Positions 46,230-57,645 of a DNA stretch of 64,000 nt are shown one piece after another. Within the stretch, counting starts at the first letter, position 1, and every line of letters starts with the position of its first letter. The stretch covers positions 23,162-87,161 of the forward strand of contig CAJWTS010000004.1 of assembly GCA_913047795.1 (NCBI GenBank). Direction: 5' to 3'. The position numbers were made by a program, and so were the translations under genes. This DNA is from an uncultured Verrucomicrobiota bacterium (GTDB taxonomy: Bacteria; Verrucomicrobiota; Kiritimatiellia; CAJWTS01). The notes below the pieces were generated by a model. It was not told the DNA's origin, ran no database searches, and was given only the letters and a program-made list of their open reading frames with translations.

Positions 46230-47680
46230 CCACCCTCCTGATCGATATCATACGGACAAAGCATTTCGAAATCCAACTTCCCACCTGTTCCCCTTCGCGT
46301 CTCAATCGTCTCAACGTTCTTGAACAGTTTCGACTCCTCAAGTTGGAAGCGAAAATCTCGAATATCGCCCCGATTCTGGGCAGAGCCGTTCAGTATGACA
46401 CGATTCCTTCGGGCGAGTTCGAATTTCTTAAGATGAATTTCATGGGGTACCGCTGCCGCGACGTCACGGATCGCAGCCACCGGAGAAAATCGCGAGTCGA
46501 GGCGCTCCTTAACCTCCAATATCTTCTGCTTCCAACCTTCGACCTCGCGGGCCGGTGCCTCTGTACGCTCGACGTCCGCACGCAAGCGCTTGAGCCGTTC
46601 GACTTTAAACCCCGAGTGCACCAGGGCCACCAGAACCACGCAGACAAGCGCCGCCATGCTTGACACGCCAATGCTCGTCAAATTCTTGGCCTTGACCTCC
46701 AGTCGCCGACGCACGCGGATGGCTTCCGGCACCAATTGGAATCGCAGGTCACCCGGTGCGAGCGCGGCACCAATCAGGGGCGTGAACGATATATGTCGCC
46801 AGGCGGGGTCCAGATGCGCCGTGACCGCGTCGGCAATATCGATGTCTTCCATCGGATCCACGATGGCAACCGGCACGTCCAGCATCGTCTTGGCCCTCGC
46901 GGGCAGTCCCTGGATCCTCGCTGCGGCCCCCGACAGGTAGGCGTACCGTATCGCGATGCGGTCCATCTCGCCCCGAAACACTTCTAGTGCCTGCCGGACT
47001 TCTTCGCTGAAACGACGATCGGCCGCGGGGTTCGAGAGCTCCTCAGCACCGATCATGATGCTGCGCGTGAACACGAGCTGCCGATCCGAAACGACCAACA
47101 GATCCGTATGCGTCGCATCGATGTCGAGCACAACGTCCGCCTGATCCGCCTCGGCGCGCGTGACAGCCTCGCTCGCCAGATACCAGTTCAGCACGCCTTC
47201 CGTACTGACCGACATGGCCTCCACATCGGCATCGGCCTGCTCGAGGACGTGATAGCGTTGGCGCAAGACCGTGCGCTGCACAATGGCCACCAGCACGCGG
47301 GTATACCCGTCGTGTCCGCCGCCCACCGATCGGTAGTCGCTGACAATCTCGTCCTTCGAGTAGGGCGTCAACTTGCCAACCTGCAGGTCCAGCATGTCAT
47401 GCACCTCCTCCATCTCCGTCGACGGAAGCTCAAGCGCTCGCATGTTAATCGCGTGGCGAGGCATATAAGAGACAACGGTCGGCGAGGTCACGTTCATATC
47501 CTTGAGACAGCTCGACAACACGAGCGGCGCGGCCTTATTATCGTCGCCATGCTCCTCGACACGGAGCCGCTCAATGCGTGCCCGGCCGTGGGCATGTCTA
47601 ACTTCCGCGACATTCAAGTGCCTGGCGCCGATTTCGACAATCAGGTTCAAGCGGGATGATGTTTTCCATCTATTCTTCAT
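46226..47680 (-). CDS. PilM-PilN fusion protein (GspL-like)
   Basis: The 484-residue protein joins two pilus/T2SS parts. Residues 10-320 are an actin-like domain of the PilM/GspL cytoplasmic type (RLNLIVEIGARHLNVAEV at the N-terminus, VVLDIDATHTDLLVVSDRQ in the middle). Residues 335-484 have a membrane helix (SSMAALVCVVLVALVHSG), a coiled coil and a ferredoxin-like domain (EIHLKKFELARRNRVILNGS), as in PilN. GspL has the same order in one chain. It sits between GspK and the PilO/GspM-like gene, the T2SS position for gspL. I chose ATG 47680. Confidence 0.82.
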   Translation of the reverse strand: MKNRWKTSSRLNLIVEIGARHLNVAEVRHAHGRARIERLRVEEHGDDNKAAPLVLSSCLKDMNVTSPTVVSYMPRHAINMRALELPSTEMEEVHDMLDLQVGKLTPYSKDEIVSDYRSVGGGHDGYTRVLVAIVQRTVLRQRYHVLEQADADVEAMSVSTEGVLNWYLASEAVTRAEADQADVVLDIDATHTDLLVVSDRQLVFTRSIMIGAEELSNPAADRRFSEEVRQALEVFRGEMDRIAIRYAYLSGAAARIQGLPARAKTMLDVPVAIVDPMEDIDIADAVTAHLDPAWRHISFTPLIGAALAPGDLRFQLVPEAIRVRRRLEVKAKNLTSIGVSSMAALVCVVLVALVHSGFKVERLKRLRADVERTEAPAREVEGWKQKILEVKERLDSRFSPVAAIRDVAAAVPHEIHLKKFELARRNRVILNGSAQNRGDIRDFRFQLEESKLFKNVETIETRRGTGGKLDFEMLCPYDIDQEGG

Positions 47681-48716
47681 GCCAGTAGACAATTTCCCCG
47701 TTGTTCCTGTTAATGACGAAAGTCAACTCGCTGTCCGGATTTCCACGGCCCCACACGGTACCGCGTGATACACCGCGAAAGTAGGTCGACCGAATCGTAA
47801 GTAGTCCCTGGTCGACCATCGCACGCAAAATTGTTTCCTGCTCCTCCGTCAAGCCGACTTCGCGCTCCAGGGCATCGATGATATGGTCCCGCATCTCCGC
47901 GACGCGGCCGCCGATCACAAACGCGTTCCCATCCAGGCGATATTCGATGATCTTGTCTGCAAGCGCGTACGCCTCGGTGACGCCCGCGCCGCGTGAATGC
48001 GCCAGGATTGCCAATACGTCTCTTCCAGCCGTGTTGATGTTTACGCGACCCTGACCGCTTACCGTCAAAACCGGATCAACTCGCGTTAGAAGCTCGGGCG
48101 TCATGTTCTTGATCAAAAGAAGTTCCTCGGCGATATCGATCACGCCGTCGTGGCAATCGTATGGCGGTTCCAGCGACTGATAATAGTCGTTCTCTGCACC
48201 GTCTTCGCGGGGTTCCTCATCCTCATCCTTCCAATCCAGAATCGAGTTGGCGATTGTGGTCGCTCCAGCAGGGCCTTCGCCAGCCCTCAAAATCAGCATC
48301 GAACGCAATATTTCGAAATTCTCAGACGGTATATTAAGACTGATCCTGCGGTCTTCGTCAACCAAACCATAATTGGTCACGGTCAAACCCGCGTCATTCC
48401 GCATAATATAGGAAAGGTTAAACGCCCCACTATCGAGCCGAACGTCCTTAAACGACGATCGGCTTGTAGCCCACAACTCGGTTGCGTCATCCCAGGCGTT
48501 CGAGTCTGCGGCCAGGACCATGCGCGCCTGCTCGATCCCTGCGCGGGCCAGGTAATGCGCGGTCGTGCGTAATTTCACGGCGCTCGCGCTCGCCATATTG
48601 GCTGAAACGTGGGCCGCCACGGCGAGGGCAAGAGCCCCCAGCGCGAAGAGAATCCACGACGTCAGGATGACGAGGCTGCCGGACCTACCGGTTAGGGATG
48701 TAGATAGTATGGACAT
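47670..48716 (-). CDS. gspK: type II secretion minor pseudopilin GspK
   Basis: The 348-residue protein has an N-terminal hydrophobic helix (SLVILTSWILFALGALALAV) and the large alpha-domain typical of GspK. An acidic, metal-binding-like segment DWKDEDEEPREDGAENDYY and the helix-hairpin-helix-like segment VNINTAGRDVLAILA are GspK hallmarks. GspK caps the pseudopilus tip with GspI and GspJ. ATG 48716 lies within the gspJ end (32-nt overlap), and the stop overlaps the PilM-PilN gene. Confidence 0.85.
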   Translation of the reverse strand: MSILSTSLTGRSGSLVILTSWILFALGALALAVAAHVSANMASASAVKLRTTAHYLARAGIEQARMVLAADSNAWDDATELWATSRSSFKDVRLDSGAFNLSYIMRNDAGLTVTNYGLVDEDRRISLNIPSENFEILRSMLILRAGEGPAGATTIANSILDWKDEDEEPREDGAENDYYQSLEPPYDCHDGVIDIAEELLLIKNMTPELLTRVDPVLTVSGQGRVNINTAGRDVLAILAHSRGAGVTEAYALADKIIEYRLDGNAFVIGGRVAEMRDHIIDALEREVGLTEEQETILRAMVDQGLLTIRSTYFRGVSRGTVWGRGNPDSELTFVINRNNGEIVYWHEE

Positions 48717-49278
48717 GCGTACGTGTCTCACCAGACGAATCAAGATCCAGTCGGACCCGCACCGCGCGCGGTGCCTCCGGCTGCGATCCCAGCGACGCCT
48801 TCCATTCGAACGCGTCGGGCGTCCCTTCGACCGGTACGAGATACGAGAATTCGAATGTCTCCAAACCTGACAGCACCGTCTCGGCTACCCGATCCGGGTC
48901 AAACCCAGCGGGGAACGGCCAATTCTCGCGGAGCAGTGCGCCTTCTTCTTCTTCGAGCCGATAGCGCACAGTCCCTACCCAACGATTTGTCGCGCCCTCG
49001 TATTCGACTTCCTCGATCACGGCGGGCATGGCGAGCGACAACTCCTCGCACTCGTAGGGGACCGCATAGAACATGGAACTATTTCGAATGTCCCGATCGA
49101 GGATTCGAAGCCCGATAACGGCGTCGGCCAGGGGTGCGTCATAATACCGCACCTGTTCCCAGGTACGCACGCCCGCACCGAACGCAGCGACGACGACCGT
49201 GCTAACGAGCCCCAGCATCATCACGACAACCATGAACTCGATAAGCGTGAAACCAGGTGTTGAACGATTTCTATTCAT
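48685..49278 (-). CDS. gspJ: type II secretion minor pseudopilin GspJ
   Basis: The 197-residue prepilin has a short leader and the peptidase motif TPGFTLIEFMVVVMM, with Gly at -1, Phe at +1 and Glu at +5. The remainder contains the GspJ-type segments VIGLRILDRDIRNSS and LETFEFSYL. The ATG overlaps the gspI stop (ATGAATAG). Position between gspI and gspK supports the assignment. Confidence 0.83.
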   Translation of the reverse strand: MNRNRSTPGFTLIEFMVVVMMLGLVSTVVVAAFGAGVRTWEQVRYYDAPLADAVIGLRILDRDIRNSSMFYAVPYECEELSLAMPAVIEEVEYEGATNRWVGTVRYRLEEEEGALLRENWPFPAGFDPDRVAETVLSGLETFEFSYLVPVEGTPDAFEWKASLGSQPEAPRAVRVRLDLDSSGETRTHVHTIYIPNR

Positions 49279-49714
49279 AAAGGCGCGACAACGTCATGTA
49301 TGTATCGAGTCGGAACTCTCGATCGGAATTCGGCACAACGGCTTCGAGGTTCACCTTGTACAGGTGGCGATCCCCCACCACAGACAGGAACGCGTAGTCG
49401 ACCGTCACGCCATAGCCGTCGCCTTTCGGCCCAATGGTCTCGATCGCCAGAATCTCGGAAGACAAGCCACTCGACGTAATCTCTTCCGCAGCTTCACGCA
49501 ATGCAGCGTCCGCCAGAATCGTCTGTCGGGACACCCGCAAAGCCGTCGCGGCGACCTGGTAACCCTCCAGAATCGTGACGATACCGATCGAAAGCAGGAC
49601 CACGGCGACCATCACCTCGACATAGGTGAAGGCACTGGATGCACACGGGCTGCGACGGTTCAAGTCGGGACAACGCGTCGTGTCGAGCTCATTTCTTCCA
49701 GTTCCCGACGTCAT
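49271..49714 (-). CDS. gspI: type II secretion minor pseudopilin GspI
   Basis: The 147-residue product has an unusually long hydrophilic leader of about 28 residues if translation starts at ATG 49714. The prepilin motif SSAFTYVEVMVAVVLLSIGI follows, with Ala rather than Gly at -1. A TTG nearer the motif would give a normal leader. The ATG at 49714 lies inside the gspG end (26-nt overlap), and the gene precedes gspJ. The start is therefore the main uncertainty. Confidence 0.75.
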   Translation of the reverse strand: MTSGTGRNELDTTRCPDLNRRSPCASSAFTYVEVMVAVVLLSIGIVTILEGYQVAATALRVSRQTILADAALREAAEEITSSGLSSEILAIETIGPKGDGYGVTVDYAFLSVVGDRHLYKVNLEAVVPNSDREFRLDTYMTLSRLYE

Positions 49715-50111
49715 CGTCGGAACCGGTTTCACCGTCCACACCAATAGAGAAGATGTCGCAGCCATTCTTATTCCGAGTTCCCGGATGCCTGTATTGGTAG
49801 GGCTGATCCCAGGGATCAAGGGGCTCGTCCTCGATATAGGGTTCGGACCAGTTCTTGGCCGATGCCGGTCGCGTCAACAGCGCGCGCAACCCCTCCTGAC
49901 TGGATGGATAACGGTCATTATCGAGGCGAAACAGTTTCAAAGCCGTGCTCAGCGTTGCGAGATCGCCCTCCACAATGCGGCTCTTCATTTCGTCCGAACG
50001 CCCAATCAGACGCGGAACGACCATACCGGCAAGTGCCGCAATGATAATCACCACGATCATCAGTTCGATTAAAGTGAATCCGCCTCGTGCGCGCATGTTC
50101 GACCTCATCAT
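49689..50111 (-). CDS. gspG: type II secretion major pseudopilin GspG
   Basis: The 140-residue protein is the major subunit of the pseudopilus. RGGFTLIELMIVVIIIAALA is the prepilin signature. ALKLFRLDNDRYPSSQEGL and LDPWDQPYQYRHPG are diagnostic of GspG, and SIGVDGETGSDDDVGNW holds the calcium-binding loop. ATG 50111 overlaps the metallopeptidase stop. An internal ATG at 50096 would shorten the leader to eight residues. Confidence 0.95.
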   Translation of the reverse strand: MMRSNMRARGGFTLIELMIVVIIIAALAGMVVPRLIGRSDEMKSRIVEGDLATLSTALKLFRLDNDRYPSSQEGLRALLTRPASAKNWSEPYIEDEPLDPWDQPYQYRHPGTRNKNGCDIFSIGVDGETGSDDDVGNWKK

Positions 50112-50890
50112 TTCGACCAATCTCCACTTCGAAGATAGCTCACCCACTCCTTCTCAAGGCTCTCTATACTAACGATTTTGCGCGGATATGTAAAGCTTAA
50201 CGCCTCTTTCAACGGTTTGCCGTCCCGAAGCTGCCGGCACAATTTGCCGAAGGCTTTGCGCCCGTGACGTTCGATCAGGAAGCCCACCACACTAGCCGAC
50301 TGGGCATAGAATACACGCGCCAGGTTGCCATTCTCTACTGTGCGCACATCCAGTGCGGTCAGAGCACCAAGCGGGAGCGCTCCCCTCGACAGGATCAATG
50401 CACGCGTCAACCTGTGCGTCCGGTCCCGTGCACCATCCTCTTGCCACTGGGCAATCCCCTCATCGAGCCAGAGCGGTGCGTTGCCGTTAAAGCCGATAAA
50501 ATCGCGGAAAATCAGATGGGTCATCTCATGCGGCAAAACGGTTCCCAGGAAAGCGTGGCTGCCGGCATAAGAAGCGATCTCGCGTCCATCGTGATTGGCG
50601 AGTCCCTCGGCCCAATCCGGTGTTTTCCGTGCAGCAATGAAGGCATCGCGGGTTGGGTACAGGTAGATGCTCGCCCGCGCGTCCCAGAGCCAGAAGTTGT
50701 CGTGACGGGTATAGCCAAGATCGCGGGCGATCTGCCTGTAGTACCGCTCCGCGCGCTGCGCAACCTGTTGAGCGAAGCCCCGACTGCCGACGTAGTGAAC
50801 CGTAAAATGCTTCGACTTATGCACACGCCAATCCGCGGACAACACGGTGCCCGGCATGACGATCAGCGCCAGAAGAAGCGCGGCCCTCAC
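50108..50890 (-). CDS. exported gluzincin metallopeptidase (peptidase MA-like) inside the secretion operon
   Basis: The 260-residue protein has a GTG start and a signal peptide (MRAALLLALIVMPGTVLSAD). A zinc peptidase site H121-E122-M-T-H125 is followed 19 residues later by Glu144 in WLDEGIAQWQ, the HExxH + E arrangement of gluzincins of the MA clan (peptidase_MA-like/DUF1570). The protein would act in the periplasm or be secreted. The start overlaps the gspF stop by one base (TAGTG), and its stop overlaps gspG, so it is firmly inside the operon. A peptidase is not a usual T2SS component. Confidence 0.83.
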   Translation of the reverse strand: MRAALLLALIVMPGTVLSADWRVHKSKHFTVHYVGSRGFAQQVAQRAERYYRQIARDLGYTRHDNFWLWDARASIYLYPTRDAFIAARKTPDWAEGLANHDGREIASYAGSHAFLGTVLPHEMTHLIFRDFIGFNGNAPLWLDEGIAQWQEDGARDRTHRLTRALILSRGALPLGALTALDVRTVENGNLARVFYAQSASVVGFLIERHGRKAFGKLCRQLRDGKPLKEALSFTYPRKIVSIESLEKEWVSYLRSGDWSK

Positions 50891-52098
50891 TATCCGATGA
50901 CGTTCCCTATCTCAAATATCGGGAGCAGCATGGCGAAGACGATAAACCCAACAACGACCCCCATCACGAGAATCAGGAGCGGCTCGAGTAAGGTGGTCAT
51001 CATGCGCGTATGAAGATCGACCTCGCGCTCATAGAACGTGGCAACCTCGGCCAACGCGTCTTCGAGGCTGCCCGTCTCTTCACCTACCGCGATCATGTTC
51101 ACCACGAACAGGGGAAAGTTCTTCGACCGTTTTAGCGCACTGGCGATCTGCGTGCCCTGCTGGACGGCCTCTTCGCGGACCTTCTCGATCTCGTCACGCA
51201 GAATCGTGTTGTTCATCGTAGCGGCACTCAGACCGAGACCGCGGTCAACGGGAATCCCAGTTTCAACCAGGAGGGACATGGTCCGCGAGAAGCGCGCGAT
51301 ATTGACCTGACGCACGAACGCTCCGATGAGCGGGATGCGTAGCGTTATGCTGTCCAGAACATGCGCTCCGCGTACCGTCGCGCCGATTCGCCGCACGATC
51401 GCGACCGCAAGCACGATGAGCAGCATCCCCACGTACCAGTGGTCGGCGAACCCGTTACTGACGTTGACCAGGATCCGTGTCGCCCACGGCAGGTTCTCTT
51501 CGTTCTTGAACAAATGCGTGATTCGCGGCAGGAGAAATCCGAGCATCACGCTCACGGTCAATATCCCCATGGCCAGCATCAAGAGCGGGTACGCCAGCGC
51601 TGACTGAACCTTCTTGCGTGTTTCCTCCTCCTTTTCGCGGGCGTCCGCCAGGCGAACAAGGATTTTGTCGAGAATGCCGGCGGATTCTCCGGATCGCACC
51701 ATGTTGACGTACAGCTGTGAGAACAGTCGCGGGTAGCGCATCAGCGACTCGGAGAGCATATTGCCATCGCGGATCGATTCCTCAACAGCCGTCACCACGC
51801 GCTTCAGGTGCCGGTTAGCCGTTTGGTCGCGAATCGTACGCAAGGAACGCAGAATCGAAACCCCCGCCTTGATCAGACTCGCGAGTTGACGCGTGAAAAT
51901 ATTGACGTCGCGCTGGCTGATTCCCCTGCCGCTTGAATGATGAAACTCCGCGTCTTCAATATCCTTCTCGCGCACCCAGACCGGACTAAAGCCCTTGGCA
52001 TCGATCTGCGCCAACGCCGCGGCCTGACTGTCGGCCGATATTTCGCCGTCGACGGTCTTCCGGGGGCCCTGCTTTGCTCTATAGAGATATACCGGCAT
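50890..52098 (-). CDS. gspF: type II secretion inner-membrane platform protein GspF
   Basis: The 402-residue protein has the family's duplicated helical domains and three membrane helices. VYLYRAKQGPRKTVDGEISA, FTRQLASLIKAGVSILRSL, MVRSGESAGILDKIL and the second copy FSRTMSLLVETGIPVDRGL with VGEETGSLEDALAEVA identify GspF/PilC. GspF couples GspE to the growing pseudopilus. The length is normal. It lies 88 nt after gspE and overlaps the peptidase gene by one base. Confidence 0.95.
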   Translation of the reverse strand: MPVYLYRAKQGPRKTVDGEISADSQAAALAQIDAKGFSPVWVREKDIEDAEFHHSSGRGISQRDVNIFTRQLASLIKAGVSILRSLRTIRDQTANRHLKRVVTAVEESIRDGNMLSESLMRYPRLFSQLYVNMVRSGESAGILDKILVRLADAREKEEETRKKVQSALAYPLLMLAMGILTVSVMLGFLLPRITHLFKNEENLPWATRILVNVSNGFADHWYVGMLLIVLAVAIVRRIGATVRGAHVLDSITLRIPLIGAFVRQVNIARFSRTMSLLVETGIPVDRGLGLSAATMNNTILRDEIEKVREEAVQQGTQIASALKRSKNFPLFVVNMIAVGEETGSLEDALAEVATFYEREVDLHTRMMTTLLEPLLILVMGVVVGFIVFAMLLPIFEIGNVIG

Positions 52099-52186
52099 GA
52101 ATTCGGGGCGGGCGCCGATCCTGATTTTCGTTCGCCTGAACGGGCGTCCTGTTACGATCCGGGGCGCGACCGCGATTCGTCAGTCC

Positions 52187-55275
<3,089 letters not shown>

Positions 55276-55310
55276 CTATTCTCCTGATTAATCAGCAACG
55301 CGAAGCGATG

Positions 55311-56228
55311 CTACTCATCCTTCTTATCATCCCGAATGCGTCTCCGTTTGCGACTGGAGCGCGCAGAAAAGCTTTCGCGTATACCCTTGTCAATCTTTTC
55401 GTGTGCGGCACGAAACATCTGATGCCTCAACGCCTTTGTCTGCTCATCGAGTTTCTGCTCGCTGTCCTCCAGATGAATCGCGCGCGCGGAATACTCGGAC
55501 AACTTGCTATCCTCAAATACAATATACAGCTTCGACGCGACCCACACACTGACGAGATACTCAAGAATGTCCTTGAAGTCCGACTCCACAAGTACCTGAC
55601 GCGCTTCGGCAATGATACGAACGTGATGTGAGCGCTCGGCGACCTCCGTCTCGATATGCTCATCGAAGAGATCGGCAGCGGGCAGCAGATTGACCACGGT
55701 GACCTGCTGCTGCGTGAAGGACAAGGACTGCGGATAGACCACTGCTACCCGGCCCATTCGCTCGGCCAGCACCTCCTGCACGAGATAATCGCGAATCTCA
55801 AGGGTCTGTTCGTAGATCATATCTTCGTTGATACCCGGGAAAGCCTTGTACTCGCGCCCTGCATCCATGAGCGCGCCGGAGCCCTTGTCGCCGATGACGA
55901 CGTACGCAATCTTGTCGTTCGGCCGGGTCCCCTGTAAATCCAACGCGCGCCGAAGCACGTTGTTATTCAAGCCCCCCATGAATCCCGAATCCGAGGTGAG
56001 AACAACAATCCCATCGACGTCCGTTGCCGGATGCACGAGCGGATCCTCCACATCCATCAGGTTGACCACGCGGAAAAACGTCGAAAACGCGTCCATAAAG
56101 CGATCGAAACGCCGCTTTTCTTTCTCGACGGAATGATACTTCTGTCCAGCGACATCCTTCAGCATGCCGATTAACTGGTGAAAGTCCTCGCTGAATCTCA
56201 GCTGTCGTCGAATCTCGTGAACTTGCAT
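55311..56228 (-). CDS. atpG: F-type ATPase gamma-like central stalk subunit
   Basis: This is a 305-residue gamma homologue. The N-terminal helix (MQVHEIRRQLRFSEDFHQL) replaces the usual IKxRIxSVxNTxKIT. GIVVLTSDSGFMGGLNNNVL matches the conserved SDrGLCGglN segment, and the C-terminal helix (ARAIHLEDSEQKLDEQTKAL) corresponds to the M-A-T-N helix. A charged tail (SSRKRRRIRDDKKDE) is additional. The altered N-terminal helix and long tail differ from ATP-synthase gamma. It would be the rotor shaft inside the alpha-beta ring. Confidence 0.82.
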   Translation of the reverse strand: MQVHEIRRQLRFSEDFHQLIGMLKDVAGQKYHSVEKEKRRFDRFMDAFSTFFRVVNLMDVEDPLVHPATDVDGIVVLTSDSGFMGGLNNNVLRRALDLQGTRPNDKIAYVVIGDKGSGALMDAGREYKAFPGINEDMIYEQTLEIRDYLVQEVLAERMGRVAVVYPQSLSFTQQQVTVVNLLPAADLFDEHIETEVAERSHHVRIIAEARQVLVESDFKDILEYLVSVWVASKLYIVFEDSKLSEYSARAIHLEDSEQKLDEQTKALRHQMFRAAHEKIDKGIRESFSARSSRKRRRIRDDKKDE

Positions 56229-56291
56229 GGCCAGATCCTCCGCACGGCTTCACAAGCCGTCAGGTTCCCGTCGCACGACGCTTCAAGAGAC

Positions 56292-57020
56292 CTAGGTCTC
56301 CGCGAGTTGTTTGCACGCCTCGGTAAAACGATTACGCAGACTACCGTCGATCTCGAGCGTCCCGATCTTCATCATTAGCCCGCCGAGCAGGGATGTATCG
56401 ATCTCCTCGTTGATGTCGACATTTACGTTGAATTTTTCCGATACCACCTGCTTCAGCTCCTCGCGCTGGGCGGAATCGATGGCGTGGCTCGAAACAAAAT
56501 GAGCTTCGTCGCCTTCGATATGAATGCTCTCGGCATCCACCTCTCGCAAGGCAGAGATTAATTCACCTACGAATTCACGGTTGACCGATTCGGTCACCGC
56601 TTCGCTGAATGTCAATCGAAACACCTCACCTGCGCGATCGATCGCCTTGGCTTCCATTTGCCGTTCGATCTCCTCGCGCATCTTCTCCTCCTTGCGCTTG
56701 GCATCAGTCAATATGCGCTCGGCTTCTTTTTGCGCTTCGGCCGTTATCGTATCCTTGAGCTGGCCCAACCCGGCCTCGGATACGGCGCGCTCTTTCTCAA
56801 GCTCGTCTTTGAGTTCCGCTTTCTGGCGGCTGAATTCCTTCTCATGATCTTCAATCTGCTTGCGCATCCCCTCTTCCTTGCGCGCCACATCCGATTCGAC
56901 CTGTCGGATCTTGTCGACTGCGGTCAATGTGTCTCGCAACAGAATCTTTTTCAGAAAAAACACCATGACGCCGAAGATGACGACCTGGAGCACTACCATC
57001 ATGATCAATGTTGTTGGCAT
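56292..57020 (-). CDS. F-type ATPase b-delta fusion, peripheral stalk
   Basis: The 242-residue protein has an N-terminal membrane helix (VVLQVVIFGVMVFFLKKILL) and a long charged coiled coil (about 40-130), as in the b subunit. The C-terminal 80 residues resemble the delta/OSCP C-terminal domain (NVDINEEIDTSLLGGLMMKI; LEIDGSLRNRF). Fusion or replacement of delta by an extended b occurs in alternate (N-type) ATPases. I chose ATG 57020; longer frames reach into the c gene. It should link the membrane part to the alpha-beta ring. Confidence 0.83.
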   Translation of the reverse strand: MPTTLIMMVVLQVVIFGVMVFFLKKILLRDTLTAVDKIRQVESDVARKEEGMRKQIEDHEKEFSRQKAELKDELEKERAVSEAGLGQLKDTITAEAQKEAERILTDAKRKEEKMREEIERQMEAKAIDRAGEVFRLTFSEAVTESVNREFVGELISALREVDAESIHIEGDEAHFVSSHAIDSAQREELKQVVSEKFNVNVDINEEIDTSLLGGLMMKIGTLEIDGSLRNRFTEACKQLAET

Positions 57021-57048
57021 AGCGTATCCTGCTGTGGGTTCGTGTGTC

Positions 57049-57267
57049 TTAGCGGCCCGAGAACAATTGGAACAAAATAAGCAATGCGATGATCGCGATC
57101 GACATGGCAAAAATGAGGGCCACGATCATGGCCTGCAAGATCTTCGGCGCCGCGGACGGATTCCGGCCTAAAGCCCTGATACTGGCGTAACCGATCGACG
57201 CGATGACCGCCGACGGCCCGATGATCGTAACGATCATGACAAGGAATATGATAAAGGTGCGTAACAT
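57049..57267 (-). CDS. atpE: F-type ATPase c-like subunit lacking the ion-binding carboxylate
   Basis: This is a 72-residue double-hairpin protein with two membrane helices joined by the loop RALGRNPSAAPKI, which matches the polar RQP/RNP loop of c subunits. The carboxylate that binds H+ or Na+ lies 18 residues after the loop Pro in E. coli c; here that position is Met55 (FAMSIAIIALL). The whole protein contains no Asp or Glu. The Gly-rich GxGxG packing motif of helix 1 is also weak. A ring may still form, but it cannot carry ions by the known mechanism. It lies between epsilon and the b-delta fusion. Confidence 0.85.
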   Translation of the reverse strand: MLRTFIIFLVMIVTIIGPSAVIASIGYASIRALGRNPSAAPKILQAMIVALIFAMSIAIIALLILFQLFSGR

Positions 57268-57382
57268 TTGGTAACAGGATTATAGGCTTACGCCGTGCTT
57301 GCGGCAAGGTAGCTCTGCCTTGAGGTGCCAAGCCCGCGAAATTCGCTGTGATTATGCACGATCTGTCTCGACTGCGCCCCGT

Positions 57383-57613
57383 CTACTCTTCCAGCAGGAC
57401 CACACATTCATCGTTCAGGATCTTGGCGATTCCATTCTTTATCGAGATCCTGGTCTTCCAGTCGATTACGATGTCGCCAGCCTTCAACAGGCTCACCATC
57501 GGCGCATGAAAGGGCAGAAGTTCGAATTCGCCCTTGTCCCCGGGCAAAAACAGACTCTCGACGTCGCCTTCGAAAACGACATCACGTGGATTCAGTATGG
57601 TTAGGGCGATCAT
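57383..57613 (-). CDS. atpC: F-type ATPase epsilon-like subunit, N-terminal domain only
   Basis: The 76-residue protein matches the N-terminal beta-sandwich of epsilon (LTILNPRDVVFEGDVESLFL; GDKGEFELLPFHAPMVSLLK). The C-terminal helical hairpin, which inhibits ATP hydrolysis in many bacteria, is absent. It starts 32 nt after the second alpha gene. The position, between alpha and c rather than after beta, is not the standard ATP synthase order. A role in joining gamma to the c ring remains possible. Confidence 0.82.
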   Translation of the reverse strand: MIALTILNPRDVVFEGDVESLFLPGDKGEFELLPFHAPMVSLLKAGDIVIDWKTRISIKNGIAKILNDECVVLLEE

Positions 57614-57645
57614 ATGGAGATCATCGCGGCGCCCGGCGACGTGCT

